DNA of 5,913 nucleotides, from positions 1 through 5,913 of the forward strand of contig JAPTVL010000064.1 in assembly GCA_028065725.1 (NCBI GenBank). Reading direction: 5' to 3'. Of the stretch, positions 1-5,913 are shown piece after piece (position 1 is the stretch's first letter; each line of letters begins with the position of its first letter). The DNA is from Betaproteobacteria bacterium (GTDB lineage Bacteria; Pseudomonadota; Gammaproteobacteria; Burkholderiales; Rhodocyclaceae). The notes under the pieces were generated by a model. It had not been told where the DNA came from. It saw only the letters and a program-made list of their open reading frames with translations, and searched no databases. The position numbers and the translations under genes are program-made.

Positions 1-1
1 A

Positions 2-154
2 ATTACCGACGAGGAACTGGAGCAGGAGAAAGGCGGCAGCGGCCTGCGCTACTCTTTCGACATCCAGAAGGGTAAGGTCACGCAGGAAGTCGGCGTCGAC
101 GCGAAGACCGGCAAGGTGCTGGAAAACGCCCTTGAAGGGCCCAATGCGGATTGA
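2..154 (+). CDS. PepSY-domain protein, C-terminal end (5' part outside window)
   Basis: The first 50 codons are open in frame from the window edge to a TGA at 152-154. The peptide contains a stretch reading RYSFDIQKGKVTQEVGVDA followed by KTGKVLEN. This is the usual ending of a PepSY domain: a strand with aromatic residues, a strand ending in a VDA motif, then a T-G-x-V-L turn. PepSY domains are small, usually periplasmic or membrane-associated modules thought to bind or inhibit other proteins. In proteobacteria, small PepSY proteins are often encoded just before an OmpR-type response regulator and its sensor kinase, and the regulator remnant that follows here fits that arrangement. The N-terminus, including any signal peptide, lies outside the window, so localisation cannot be confirmed. 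The family call is fairly secure; the function is not known. Confidence 0.75.
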   Translation: MTDEELEQEKGGSGLRYSFDIQKGKVTQEVGVDAKTGKVLENALEGPNAD

Positions 155-167
155 CCGGAAAATCGAT

Positions 168-180
168 GAGAGGAACTCTC
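168..180 (+). repeat. Small perfect inverted repeat over a Shine-Dalgarno-like sequence
   Basis: GAGAG (168-172), a 3-base loop GAA, then CTCTC (176-180) form a perfect 5-bp hairpin between the PepSY stop codon and the regulator remnant. The left arm and loop contain AGAGGA, a good ribosome binding site for a GTG at 182. The stem is too short, and has no T-tract, to be a terminator. It could mildly affect translation of the downstream fragment, or be chance. Confidence 0.25.
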
Positions 181-226
181 CGTGCCGTGGTGCGGGGAGG
201 CTTTTGCCGGATCACAGAGGCTTACC

Positions 227-370
227 GTGCGGATTCTGATCATCGAAGACGACCAGGTTATTGCAGCCAACCTCTATGACTATCTCGAAAGCAGGGGCCA
301 TGCCGTCGATGCCGCGATGGAAGGCGTGATGGGGCTGCGCATGGCGGTCATCACACCTTCGTCGATTTGA
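227..370 (+). pseudogene. OmpR-family response regulator, truncated receiver-domain remnant
   Basis: From a GTG at 227 the frame reads VRILIIEDDQVIAANLYDYL and continues through a GHAVDAA motif to about residue 41. This is the classic start of an OmpR-class receiver domain: beta-1, the acidic E7-D8-D9 cluster that holds Mg2+, then helix 1 and beta-2. After MAV (near 349) similarity stops, six unrelated residues follow, and a TGA closes the frame after 47 residues; intact members have about 220-230. The phospho-acceptor aspartate (expected near residue 51), the rest of the receiver and the whole DNA-binding domain are absent, and no other frame downstream continues the family. GTG 227 matches the family's normal N-terminus and has CAGAGG 6 bases upstream. 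An in-frame GTG at 182 also has a good AGAGGA site and would add 15 unrelated residues. It looks like a deletion remnant and should be non-functional as a regulator. Confidence 0.75.
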
Positions 371-404
371 CGCAGATTTGACGTTCACCGATTTATCATT
401 GACG
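364..404 (+). promoter_or_regulatory. Candidate OmpR/PhoP-type operator: direct repeats with 11-bp period
   Basis: GATTTGACG occurs at 364-372 and again, identically, at 375-383, an 11-bp period or about one helical turn. A third TTGACG lies at 399-404, a further 21 bp on, so all three copies of the core face the same side of the helix. OmpR-family regulators bind as head-to-tail dimers to direct repeats spaced 11 bp apart, so the arrangement fits this class. The first copy overlaps the stop codon of the regulator remnant. The sites lie upstream of the efflux operon. The repeats are read directly from the sequence; their role as an operator is inference. Confidence 0.45.
394..399 (+). promoter_or_regulatory. 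Candidate -10 box of the efflux operon promoter
   Basis: TATCAT matches the sigma-70 -10 consensus TATAAT at five of six positions. It lies 10 bp after the second GATTTGACG copy, and no -35 hexamer is found at the normal 16-18 bp. TTGACG at 367 would leave a 21-bp spacer and TTGACG at 378 only 10 bp. A weak -35 with an activator site ending about one helical turn upstream of the -10 is how PhoP-type class II promoters are built. Transcription would start near 406, giving a leader of about 55 bases to the start at 462. The surrounding 360-470 stretch is visibly more AT-rich than the flanking genes. Confidence 0.35.
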
Positions 405-449
405 CAAGCGATGCGAGTTTCTTTTTGCCACGGTTCATTTGGTGTTTTC

Positions 450-453
450 AGGA
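450..453 (+). promoter_or_regulatory. Ribosome binding site supporting the start at 462
   Basis: AGGA lies 8 bases before the ATG at 462. The alternative in-frame ATG at 483 has only an imperfect GGACGGA directly upstream. Together with signal-peptide length this favours 462 as the start of the outer-membrane lipoprotein gene. Confidence 0.5.
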
Positions 454-461
454 TTGCGCAA

Positions 462-1874
462 ATGGTTCACCTCGGACGGAATATGAAGATCTTATGCCTG
501 CTGACGGCAGCGCTTGGCGGTTGCGCGAGCTACGCCCCAAAACCGCTGTCGCCGCAAGCCAGCGCTGCCAGCTTCGAATCCCGTTCCCTCAACGATCCCG
601 GCCTTAAAGATTATTTGCGCCGCGTATTGCCTGGCGAGTCGTCCCAGACCTGGAACTTGACGACGCTGACCCTGGCGGCTTTTTATTTTAATCCTGAACT
701 GGACGTCGCCCGGGCGCAATGGGACCTGGCTAAAGCGAAGACCGTGACCGCGGGAGCGATTCCCAATCCGACTTTCGGCTTTTCACCCTTGTATAACGCG
801 GACGCGGGAAGCGGCTTGTCCCCGTGGACGCTGGGAGTCGTTCTGGGCATTCCCGTCGAGACGGCGGGCAAGCGCGGTTATCGCGTCAGCGGCGCCGAGC
901 ACTTGTCCGAGGCCGCGCGTCTGGACATCGCCACCACCGCATGGCGGGTGCGCAGCGGCTTGCGCGCCGCGCTCGTCAACCTTTATGCGGCGCGTGAGCG
1001 GGAACAACTCCTCGCCAGCCAGCAGGAGGTCCAGGCGCGCACCGTGAAGGCTCTGGGGAGCCGGCTGCGCGCCGGGGAAGCGTCGCAGCCCGAGGTGACG
1101 CTCGCGCGCCTTGCCCTGGACCAGACGCGGCTCGCCGCGGAAGAGGCCGGCCGCCGGCGCGCCGAGGCGCAGGTGGGGCTGGCGCAGGCGCTTGGACTGC
1201 CTTCGGCCGCCGTGCAGGACTTAGCGCTCTCGTTTGACGATTTCCAGAAGCCGCTTCCCAAACTGCCTGCGACCGATATTCGGCAGCAGGCGCTGCGCAA
1301 CCGGCCGGACATCCTGGCCGCATTGGCGCGTTATGCCGCCAGCCAGTCGGCGCTCCAGCTCCAAATCGCCCGACAGTATCCCGACCTGTCGATTGGGCCG
1401 GGCTACACCTGGGACCAAGGGGCGCGCAAATGGTCTCTCGGGGTTTCGCTCACGCTGCCTGTGTTCAACCAGAACCAGGGGCCGATCGCCGAAGCCGAGG
1501 CGGGGCGCAAGGTAGCCGCCGCCCGGTTCACCGCCTTGCAGGCGCGGGTGGTGGGAGAAATCGACCGGAACTATACGGGCTTCACGAAAGCATCGAATAA
1601 GCTTGAGGTGGCGAACCGCCTGCTCGCCGGCGCCCGCAAGCAACTTGAATCGGCCCGCGCACGATTTGCTGCCGGCGAGACGGACCGCCTTGCGCTCCTC
1701 GGCGCTGAACAGGAACTGACGGCGAGCAGGCTTGCGCGCCTCGATACCCTGACCCAGGCGCAGCAGGCTTTGGGTTCGCTCGAGGACGCGGTGCAACTGC
1801 CGCTCGACGCGGCCGAAACCCTTCCCGGACAGTTCACCGAGCGTTTCGGACAGGATCAGGAGATTGTGCAATGA
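462..1874 (+). CDS. TolC/CzcC-family outer-membrane efflux lipoprotein
   Basis: Outer-membrane channel of the tripartite pump, giving the exported substrate its exit to the outside; 470 residues from the ATG at 462. Residues 10-18 are hydrophobic and are followed by the lipobox L-G-G-C with the acylated Cys at 21, so it should be a lipoprotein. Starting at ATG 483 would leave only 13 residues before that Cys, short for such a signal; an upstream in-frame ATG at 378 would put 48 residues before it. Two OEP repeats are visible. The first (about 66-265) has NPEL at 77 and NPTFG at 102, with a long helical region rich in Ala, Arg and Glu. The second (about 274-460) has N-R-P-D at 280-283 and LPVFNQNQGPI at 332-342, typical of CzcC/CusC relatives. 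The stop overlaps the adaptor start by four bases (ATGA). Family is secure; substrate is not indicated. Confidence 0.92.
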   Translation: MVHLGRNMKILCLLTAALGGCASYAPKPLSPQASAASFESRSLNDPGLKDYLRRVLPGESSQTWNLTTLTLAAFYFNPELDVARAQWDLAKAKTVTAGAIPNPTFGFSPLYNADAGSGLSPWTLGVVLGIPVETAGKRGYRVSGAEHLSEAARLDIATTAWRVRSGLRAALVNLYAAREREQLLASQQEVQARTVKALGSRLRAGEASQPEVTLARLALDQTRLAAEEAGRRRAEAQVGLAQALGLPSAAVQDLALSFDDFQKPLPKLPATDIRQQALRNRPDILAALARYAASQSALQLQIARQYPDLSIGPGYTWDQGARKWSLGVSLTLPVFNQNQGPIAEAEAGRKVAAARFTALQARVVGEIDRNYTGFTKASNKLEVANRLLAGARKQLESARARFAAGETDRLALLGAEQELTASRLARLDTLTQAQQALGSLEDAVQLPLDAAETLPGQFTERFGQDQEIVQ

Positions 1875-2917
1875 AAAAAAACCGCGGCCTCCGGTCGCTC
1901 ATCATTGGTGCTGTAGTGGCCGGGTTCAGTGCCCTCGTCATCTGGGGATTCATCGCAGGGCAAAAGGAACGCGCCGTCGAGGCCGAGCGGGAACAGCCGG
2001 TAGCCACGCCGTCGCGCGTCTCGGTAGAACAGGGTGAACCGATCGTCACCCTGGACATGAAAACGCAGGTGGCGAGCGCGGTCTCGGTAACCCCGCTGCA
2101 ACCGGAATCGCGGCGGCAGCGTATCCGGGCTTATGGCGCCGTGGTGGTGATACAGGGCCTGAGCGATATTGCGAACAACTACGCCTCGGCGCAGGCGCAA
2201 CTGCAAAAGGCGCAGGCGGGCCTGGCCGCGGCACGCCGGGAATACGAGCGCCTGCAGGGCCTGCATCGGGACGACCGCAACGTTTCCGACAAAGTTCTGC
2301 AAGCGGCCGAGGCGGCGTGGCGTGGCTCCGAGGCCGATACTCAATCGGCACGCGTGGCGATGAAGTCCGCCGCCGACAATCTGCGCACCCAATGGGGAAC
2401 GGTGATCGCCAAGTGGATCACGAACGGCAACGCGCAGGTTCTGGAACGGCTGCTCGCGCAACGCGACGTGCTGGTCCAGGTGACGCTGCCGGGAGATGCT
2501 GCGGGCATTACCGCCCCGCGGGAAGCGATGGTGCAGGCACCGGCTGGCAAGTCCGTTGCGAGCCGGCTGGTGTCGGCCGCCCCGCGCATTGACGCGGCGA
2601 TTCAGGGATTGAGCTTCTATTATCTTGCCCCGGCCGCTGGCCTGGTGCCCGGAATGCATGTCGTGATCTGGCTGCCGGCAGGGCCGTCCGCCGAGGGTGT
2701 GATCGTCCCCGACTCCGCTGTCGTGTGGTGGCAGGGCAAGGCATGGGCCTATTTCCAGAAGGACGCGACCCGCTTCGCGCGGCGTCCGGTACCTGCGGAC
2801 CATCCTGTCGAAAACGGCTGGTTCGTCCCGGGCGGCACTGTGCAGCGCGTGGTGACCAGAGGCGCGCAGATGCTGTTCTCGGAAGAGTTCCGCGCCCAGG
2901 TCAAGGTTGGCGACTGA
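1871..2917 (+). CDS. RND efflux periplasmic adaptor (CzcB/HlyD-like), lacking a recognisable lipoyl domain
   Basis: Membrane-fusion protein linking pump and outer-membrane channel; 348 residues. ATG 1871 overlaps the previous stop and has AGGAG 8 bases upstream, so translation is probably coupled. A Lys/Arg-rich start and one hydrophobic helix (10-30) anchor it in the inner membrane. A helical hairpin (about 103-172) carries YERLQGL (125-131) and NVSDKVLQAAEAAW (137-150), the usual adaptor coiled-coil turn. A beta-barrel follows (about 198-270, with LVPGM at 258-262), then a membrane-proximal part with VIVPDSAVVWWQGKAW (277-292), RFARR (301-305) and GAQMLFSEE (331-339), all CzcB-like. The odd point is that only about 12 residues separate YGAV (88-91) from the hairpin. 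The G-x-x-V-x-x-G-Q-x-L half of the lipoyl domain is not seen, and its return half after the hairpin is replaced by QWGTVIAKW (174-182). The frame is continuous, so this looks like a family variant, not damage. Confidence 0.88.
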   Translation: MKKNRGLRSLIIGAVVAGFSALVIWGFIAGQKERAVEAEREQPVATPSRVSVEQGEPIVTLDMKTQVASAVSVTPLQPESRRQRIRAYGAVVVIQGLSDIANNYASAQAQLQKAQAGLAAARREYERLQGLHRDDRNVSDKVLQAAEAAWRGSEADTQSARVAMKSAADNLRTQWGTVIAKWITNGNAQVLERLLAQRDVLVQVTLPGDAAGITAPREAMVQAPAGKSVASRLVSAAPRIDAAIQGLSFYYLAPAAGLVPGMHVVIWLPAGPSAEGVIVPDSAVVWWQGKAWAYFQKDATRFARRPVPADHPVENGWFVPGGTVQRVVTRGAQMLFSEEFRAQVKVGD

Positions 2918-2933
2918 GCGCCAGGGACACACC

Positions 2934-5913
2934 ATGCTTTCCGCCATCGTTCGCTTCTCGCTGCGTTTTCGCGGCGTCGTCATCGCTCTGGCCTGCCTGT
3001 TGCTGGCCTATGGACTCTACGGGCTCTCCGGGGCCCAGTACGACGTGTTCCCGGAATTCGCGCCGCCCCAGGTAGGCATACAGACCGAGGCGCCGGGACT
3101 GTCACCCGAGCAGGTGGAGGTGCTCGTCACCCAGCCCGTGGAGAACCAACTCAACGGCGTACCAGGAATCGAGTCGATGCGTTCCGGGTCCGTCCAGGGC
3201 TTGTCGGTCATCACCGTCACCTTCGCTGCAGGCAGCGACATCTACCGCAATCGACAGGTGGTGGCCGAGCGCCTGTCCGCGCTGGCCGGACGGCTCCCGC
3301 GGGGGGTGAGTGCCCCGGCCATGAGTCCGTTGACCTCGTCGACGAGCACGGTCCTGGTGGTGGGCGTCACATCGGACAAGCGCTCTCTGATGGCGCTGCG
3401 CACGCTGGCGGACTGGACCATCAAGCCGCGGCTCCTCGCCGTGCCTGGCGTCGCCAAGGTCGTTGTATTTGGCGGCGAGGTCAAGCAGTTCCAGATTCAG
3501 ATCGAACCGGACCAGTTGATCCGCCATGGACTCTCGGTCCAGGACGTAGTGACCGCCGCGGCCCGCGCGACCGGTGTCCGTGGCGCGGGGTTTATCGACG
3601 GCAAGAACCAGCGGGTGACGCTTCAGGTTCAAGCCCAGTCGCTGACCACGGCACAGCTCGCCCGCACCGTCGTGCTGCAGAAAAACGGGGCCAACGTCAC
3701 CCTCGGGGACGTGGCGAAGGTGGTCGAAGCGCCGGAGCCGCCGGTCGGCGCGGCCACCGTCATGGGGCATCCCGGCCTGCAACTCGTGATCTCCTCCCAA
3801 TATGGTGCCAACACACTGCAGGTCACCGGCAACGTCGAGCGAGCCCTCGCGGATCTGCGCCCGGCGCTCGCGGCCGAAGGCGTGACCCTGCATCCCGACC
3901 TGTTCCGGCCCGCCAACTTTGTCAGCACGGCCACCGCCAACGTCGGCGCTTCGCTCGCCATCGGCGGGGTGCTGGTGGTGGTGGTGCTGATCCTGTTCTT
4001 GTTCAACCTGCGCACCGCGGCCATCTCCCTGACCGCGATCCCTTTGTCGCTGCTGGCTGCGGTGACGCTGCTGCAGATGCTGGGGCTGTCGCTGAACACC
4101 ATGACCCTGGGCGGGCTGGCCATCTCCATCGGTCTGCTGGTGGACGACGCGGTAATCGCGGTGGAAAACATCTACCGCCGCCTCAGGGAAAACCAACATC
4201 TGGAACAGCCGCGTCCGGTTTTTAACGTTGTGCTGGGCGCCGTCCTGGAAGTGCGCAGCGCCGTAGTCTACGCAACGCTGGTGGTGGCGCTGGTGTTCGT
4301 GCCGGTGTTGACGCTGCCCGGCATTGCGGGGCGCCTATTCGCGCCGCTGGGAATCGCCTACATCCTCGCCACGCTGGCGTCGCTTGTGGTGGCGCTCACG
4401 TTGACACCCGCGCTCGCATCGCTGCTATTGAGTGGGAGGCGGCTGCCGGAGCAGGAACCCCCGCTCTACAAGTGGCTCAAGCCGCGCTACGGCGCGCTGC
4501 TGGAACGCGTCGAAAGACGTTCGCGCGCGGTCCTGGTCGTGGCCGGGCTGTTGACCCTGGCCGGTCTTGCAGTGCTGCCTTTCCTCGGGGGCAGTTTCCT
4601 TCCTGAACTCAAGGAGGGACACTTCATCGTGCACATGGCTGCCGTTCCGGGCACATCCATCGAAGAATCGCTGCGGATTGGCAACCAGGTCAGCGCAGCC
4701 CTCGAGAAACTTCCCTTTGTCCGTTCCATCGGACAGCGCGTGGGCCGCGCTGCGCTGGCGGATGACACCGCCGGGACCCAGTACAGCGAGTTCGAGGTCG
4801 ATCTGAAGCCCCTCGATGGCGATCAGGCCGAACTGGCGACTGCCGAGATGCGCAAAACGCTGGCGCAATTTCCAGGCGTCAATTTTGCGGTCAAGACTTT
4901 TCTCACTGAACGGATCGAAGAGACCTTGTCCGGCTACCGCTACTCCGTGGTGGTGAACGTGTATGGCAACGACCTGGATACCCTCGATCGCAAGGCCGGC
5001 GAGATCTCGGCAACGTTGGGACGAATACCCGGCGCTACCGACGTGCAGATCCAGTCGCCTCCGGGTACCCCGCAACTCGTTGTGCGTCTTCGCGACGCCG
5101 ACCTGGCGCGTTGGGGGTTCGATCCGATCGAAGTGATGGACACGGTGGAGACCGCTTATCAGGGACGCATCGTGGGGCAGGCCTATGATGGCAACCGGAT
5201 ATTCGGTGTCTCGGTGATTCTCCTGCCTGCGGACCGAACCAAGATACTGGATGTAGGGAACCTGCCCCTGCGCAACCGCGCAGGCACCTACGTGCGTCTG
5301 CGGCAGCTCGCCGATGTCTATGAAGCTTCCGGGCGTTACGTGGTCCTGCACGATGGCGCCCGACGCGTCCAGACGGTGACGGCCAACGTCGCCGGCAACG
5401 ATCTCAATGCCTTCGTCGCCCAGGCGCGGCAAGCGGTGGCTTCCCAGGTATCGCTGCCTGCGGGCATGTATGTGCAGTTCGCCGGCGCCGCCGCGGCCCA
5501 GGCGCAGGCCAGACGCGACCTGCTGGTCCACGCCTCGATCACGGGTGTGGCGATCGTGCTGTTGCTCGCGCTGGTCATCGGTCATGCGCGCAATCTGCTC
5601 CTGGTTCTGCTCAACCTGCCGTTTGCCTTGGTCGGCGGCGTGCTGGTGCTCTTTGCTACTGGTGGTGGGTTGTCAATGGGTTCGCTGGTCGGCTTTGTGA
5701 CCTTGTTCGGCATCACGCTGCGCAACTCGATCATGATGGTCTCCCACTACCAACAACTGGTGTCGGTCGACGGTCTTCGGTGGGGGCCGGAGGCAGCCAT
5801 ACGCGGCGCCCAGGAGCGCCTCGCGCCGATTTTGATGACCGCTTTGGTCACCGCGTTCGGGCTCGTGCCGCTCGCGCTCGGCAGCGGCCAGCCCGGCCGC
5901 GAGATCGAAGGGC
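2934..5913 (+). CDS. Heavy-metal-efflux-type RND transporter (CzcA/CusA superfamily), 3' end outside window
   Basis: Proton-driven inner-membrane pump of the tripartite system; 993 residues are visible of about 1030 usual. ATG 2934 follows the adaptor stop by 16 bases and has AGGGA 6 bases upstream. TM1 lies at about 13-31, then DVFPEF at 37-42 and the first porter domain. TM2-TM6 span about 338-497 and TM7 about 533-553. The second porter domain (555-860) contains RIEETLSG (660-667). TM8-TM11 lie between 863 and 985, and TM12 is cut off by the window end. TM4 carries VDDAVIAVEN with D404, D405 and E411. D404 and E411 align with the proton-path residues D408 and E415 of CzcA, but the CzcA D402 position is Ser398. 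M568 matches CusA M573, but the partners of M623 and M672 appear to be F620 and about E663. TM10 has R930-N931 where CusA has its relay Glu939. Membership of the family is secure; the substrate is open. Confidence 0.93.
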   Translation, partial: MLSAIVRFSLRFRGVVIALACLLLAYGLYGLSGAQYDVFPEFAPPQVGIQTEAPGLSPEQVEVLVTQPVENQLNGVPGIESMRSGSVQGLSVITVTFAAGSDIYRNRQVVAERLSALAGRLPRGVSAPAMSPLTSSTSTVLVVGVTSDKRSLMALRTLADWTIKPRLLAVPGVAKVVVFGGEVKQFQIQIEPDQLIRHGLSVQDVVTAAARATGVRGAGFIDGKNQRVTLQVQAQSLTTAQLARTVVLQKNGANVTLGDVAKVVEAPEPPVGAATVMGHPGLQLVISSQYGANTLQVTGNVERALADLRPALAAEGVTLHPDLFRPANFVSTATANVGASLAIGGVLVVVVLILFLFNLRTAAISLTAIPLSLLAAVTLLQMLGLSLNTMTLGGLAISIGLLVDDAVIAVENIYRRLRENQHLEQPRPVFNVVLGAVLEVRSAVVYATLVVALVFVPVLTLPGIAGRLFAPLGIAYILATLASLVVALTLTPALASLLLSGRRLPEQEPPLYKWLKPRYGALLERVERRSRAVLVVAGLLTLAGLAVLPFLGGSFLPELKEGHFIVHMAAVPGTSIEESLRIGNQVSAALEKLPFVRSIGQRVGRAALADDTAGTQYSEFEVDLKPLDGDQAELATAEMRKTLAQFPGVNFAVKTFLTERIEETLSGYRYSVVVNVYGNDLDTLDRKAGEISATLGRIPGATDVQIQSPPGTPQLVVRLRDADLARWGFDPIEVMDTVETAYQGRIVGQAYDGNRIFGVSVILLPADRTKILDVGNLPLRNRAGTYVRLRQLADVYEASGRYVVLHDGARRVQTVTANVAGNDLNAFVAQARQAVASQVSLPAGMYVQFAGAAAAQAQARRDLLVHASITGVAIVLLLALVIGHARNLLLVLLNLPFALVGGVLVLFATGGGLSMGSLVGFVTLFGITLRNSIMMVSHYQQLVSVDGLRWGPEAAIRGAQERLAPILMTALVTAFGLVPLALGSGQPGREIEG

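Noticed and set aside
155..226. Rho-independent terminator after the PepSY gene
   Set aside because: The only hairpin (168-180) has a 5-bp stem and is followed by no T-run.
378..404. TTGACG copies read as ordinary sigma-70 -35 boxes
   Set aside because: None has a convincing -10 at 16-18 bp. The spacers to TATCAT at 394 are 21 and 10 bp, and the third copy is followed by a T/C-rich stretch without a -10 match.
350..482. A frameshift as the cause of the broken response regulator
   Set aside because: The continuation was read in the other two forward frames. Neither shows the beta-3 strand with the phospho-acceptor Asp or any later receiver or DNA-binding motif, so sequence is missing, not shifted.
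1856..2983. Long open frame on the minus strand opposite the adaptor gene (375 codons)
   Set aside because: The translation is Arg/His/Gly-rich with no recognisable domain, and lies fully opposite a well-supported gene. Long antisense frames are expected in GC-rich coding DNA.
3102..4199. Long minus-strand open frame opposite the RND pump (365 codons)
   Set aside because: Rich in Gln, His, Arg and Gly with no family resemblance. It mirrors the third-position GC bias of the pump gene.
4425..5585. Long minus-strand open frame opposite the second half of the pump (386 codons)
   Set aside because: No recognisable domain, biased composition, and opposite conserved porter and membrane segments of the real gene.
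2934..5913. Assigning the operon as cusCBA (copper/silver) or czcCBA (cobalt/zinc/cadmium)
   Set aside because: The pump lacks two of three CusA methionines and the complete CzcA TM4 signature, so a specific gene name would overstate what the sequence shows.

Overview
The window is GC-rich, densely coding DNA with every supported gene on the + strand. It is typical of a Gram-negative proteobacterium; the PepSY, OmpR-type regulator and CzcCBA-like style points to a beta- or gammaproteobacterium, though the genus cannot be read from the sequence.

Layout. Positions 2-154 hold the C-terminus of a PepSY-domain protein. A broken two-component response regulator follows (about 227-370): only the first ~41 residues of the receiver domain remain, and the reading frame ends before the phospho-acceptor aspartate. 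Positions 350-461 form a more AT-rich control region. It contains a perfect 9-bp direct repeat with an 11-bp period, a third in-phase TTGACG and a candidate -10 box, an arrangement like that of promoters activated by OmpR/PhoP-type regulators. From 462 to the window end runs a tight three-gene efflux operon in the order C-B-A: an outer-membrane lipoprotein of the TolC/CzcC family (462-1874), a periplasmic adaptor (1871-2917) and an inner-membrane RND pump of the heavy-metal-efflux type (2934 onward, cut by the window edge just before its last membrane helix).

How it works together. The three proteins should form a proton-driven channel across both membranes that exports a metal ion or another toxic cation. 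The substrate cannot be read from the sequence. The pump lacks two of the three porter-domain methionines that bind Cu/Ag in CusA, and lacks the complete CzcA TM4 signature. The adaptor appears to have no recognisable lipoyl (barrel-sandwich) domain. The regulator fragment and PepSY tail suggest that a PepSY/regulator/kinase module once stood here and was lost by deletion. The operator-like repeats now sit directly at the break and upstream of the intact efflux operon.

No RNA genes, insertion sequences, CRISPR arrays or convincing terminators were seen.
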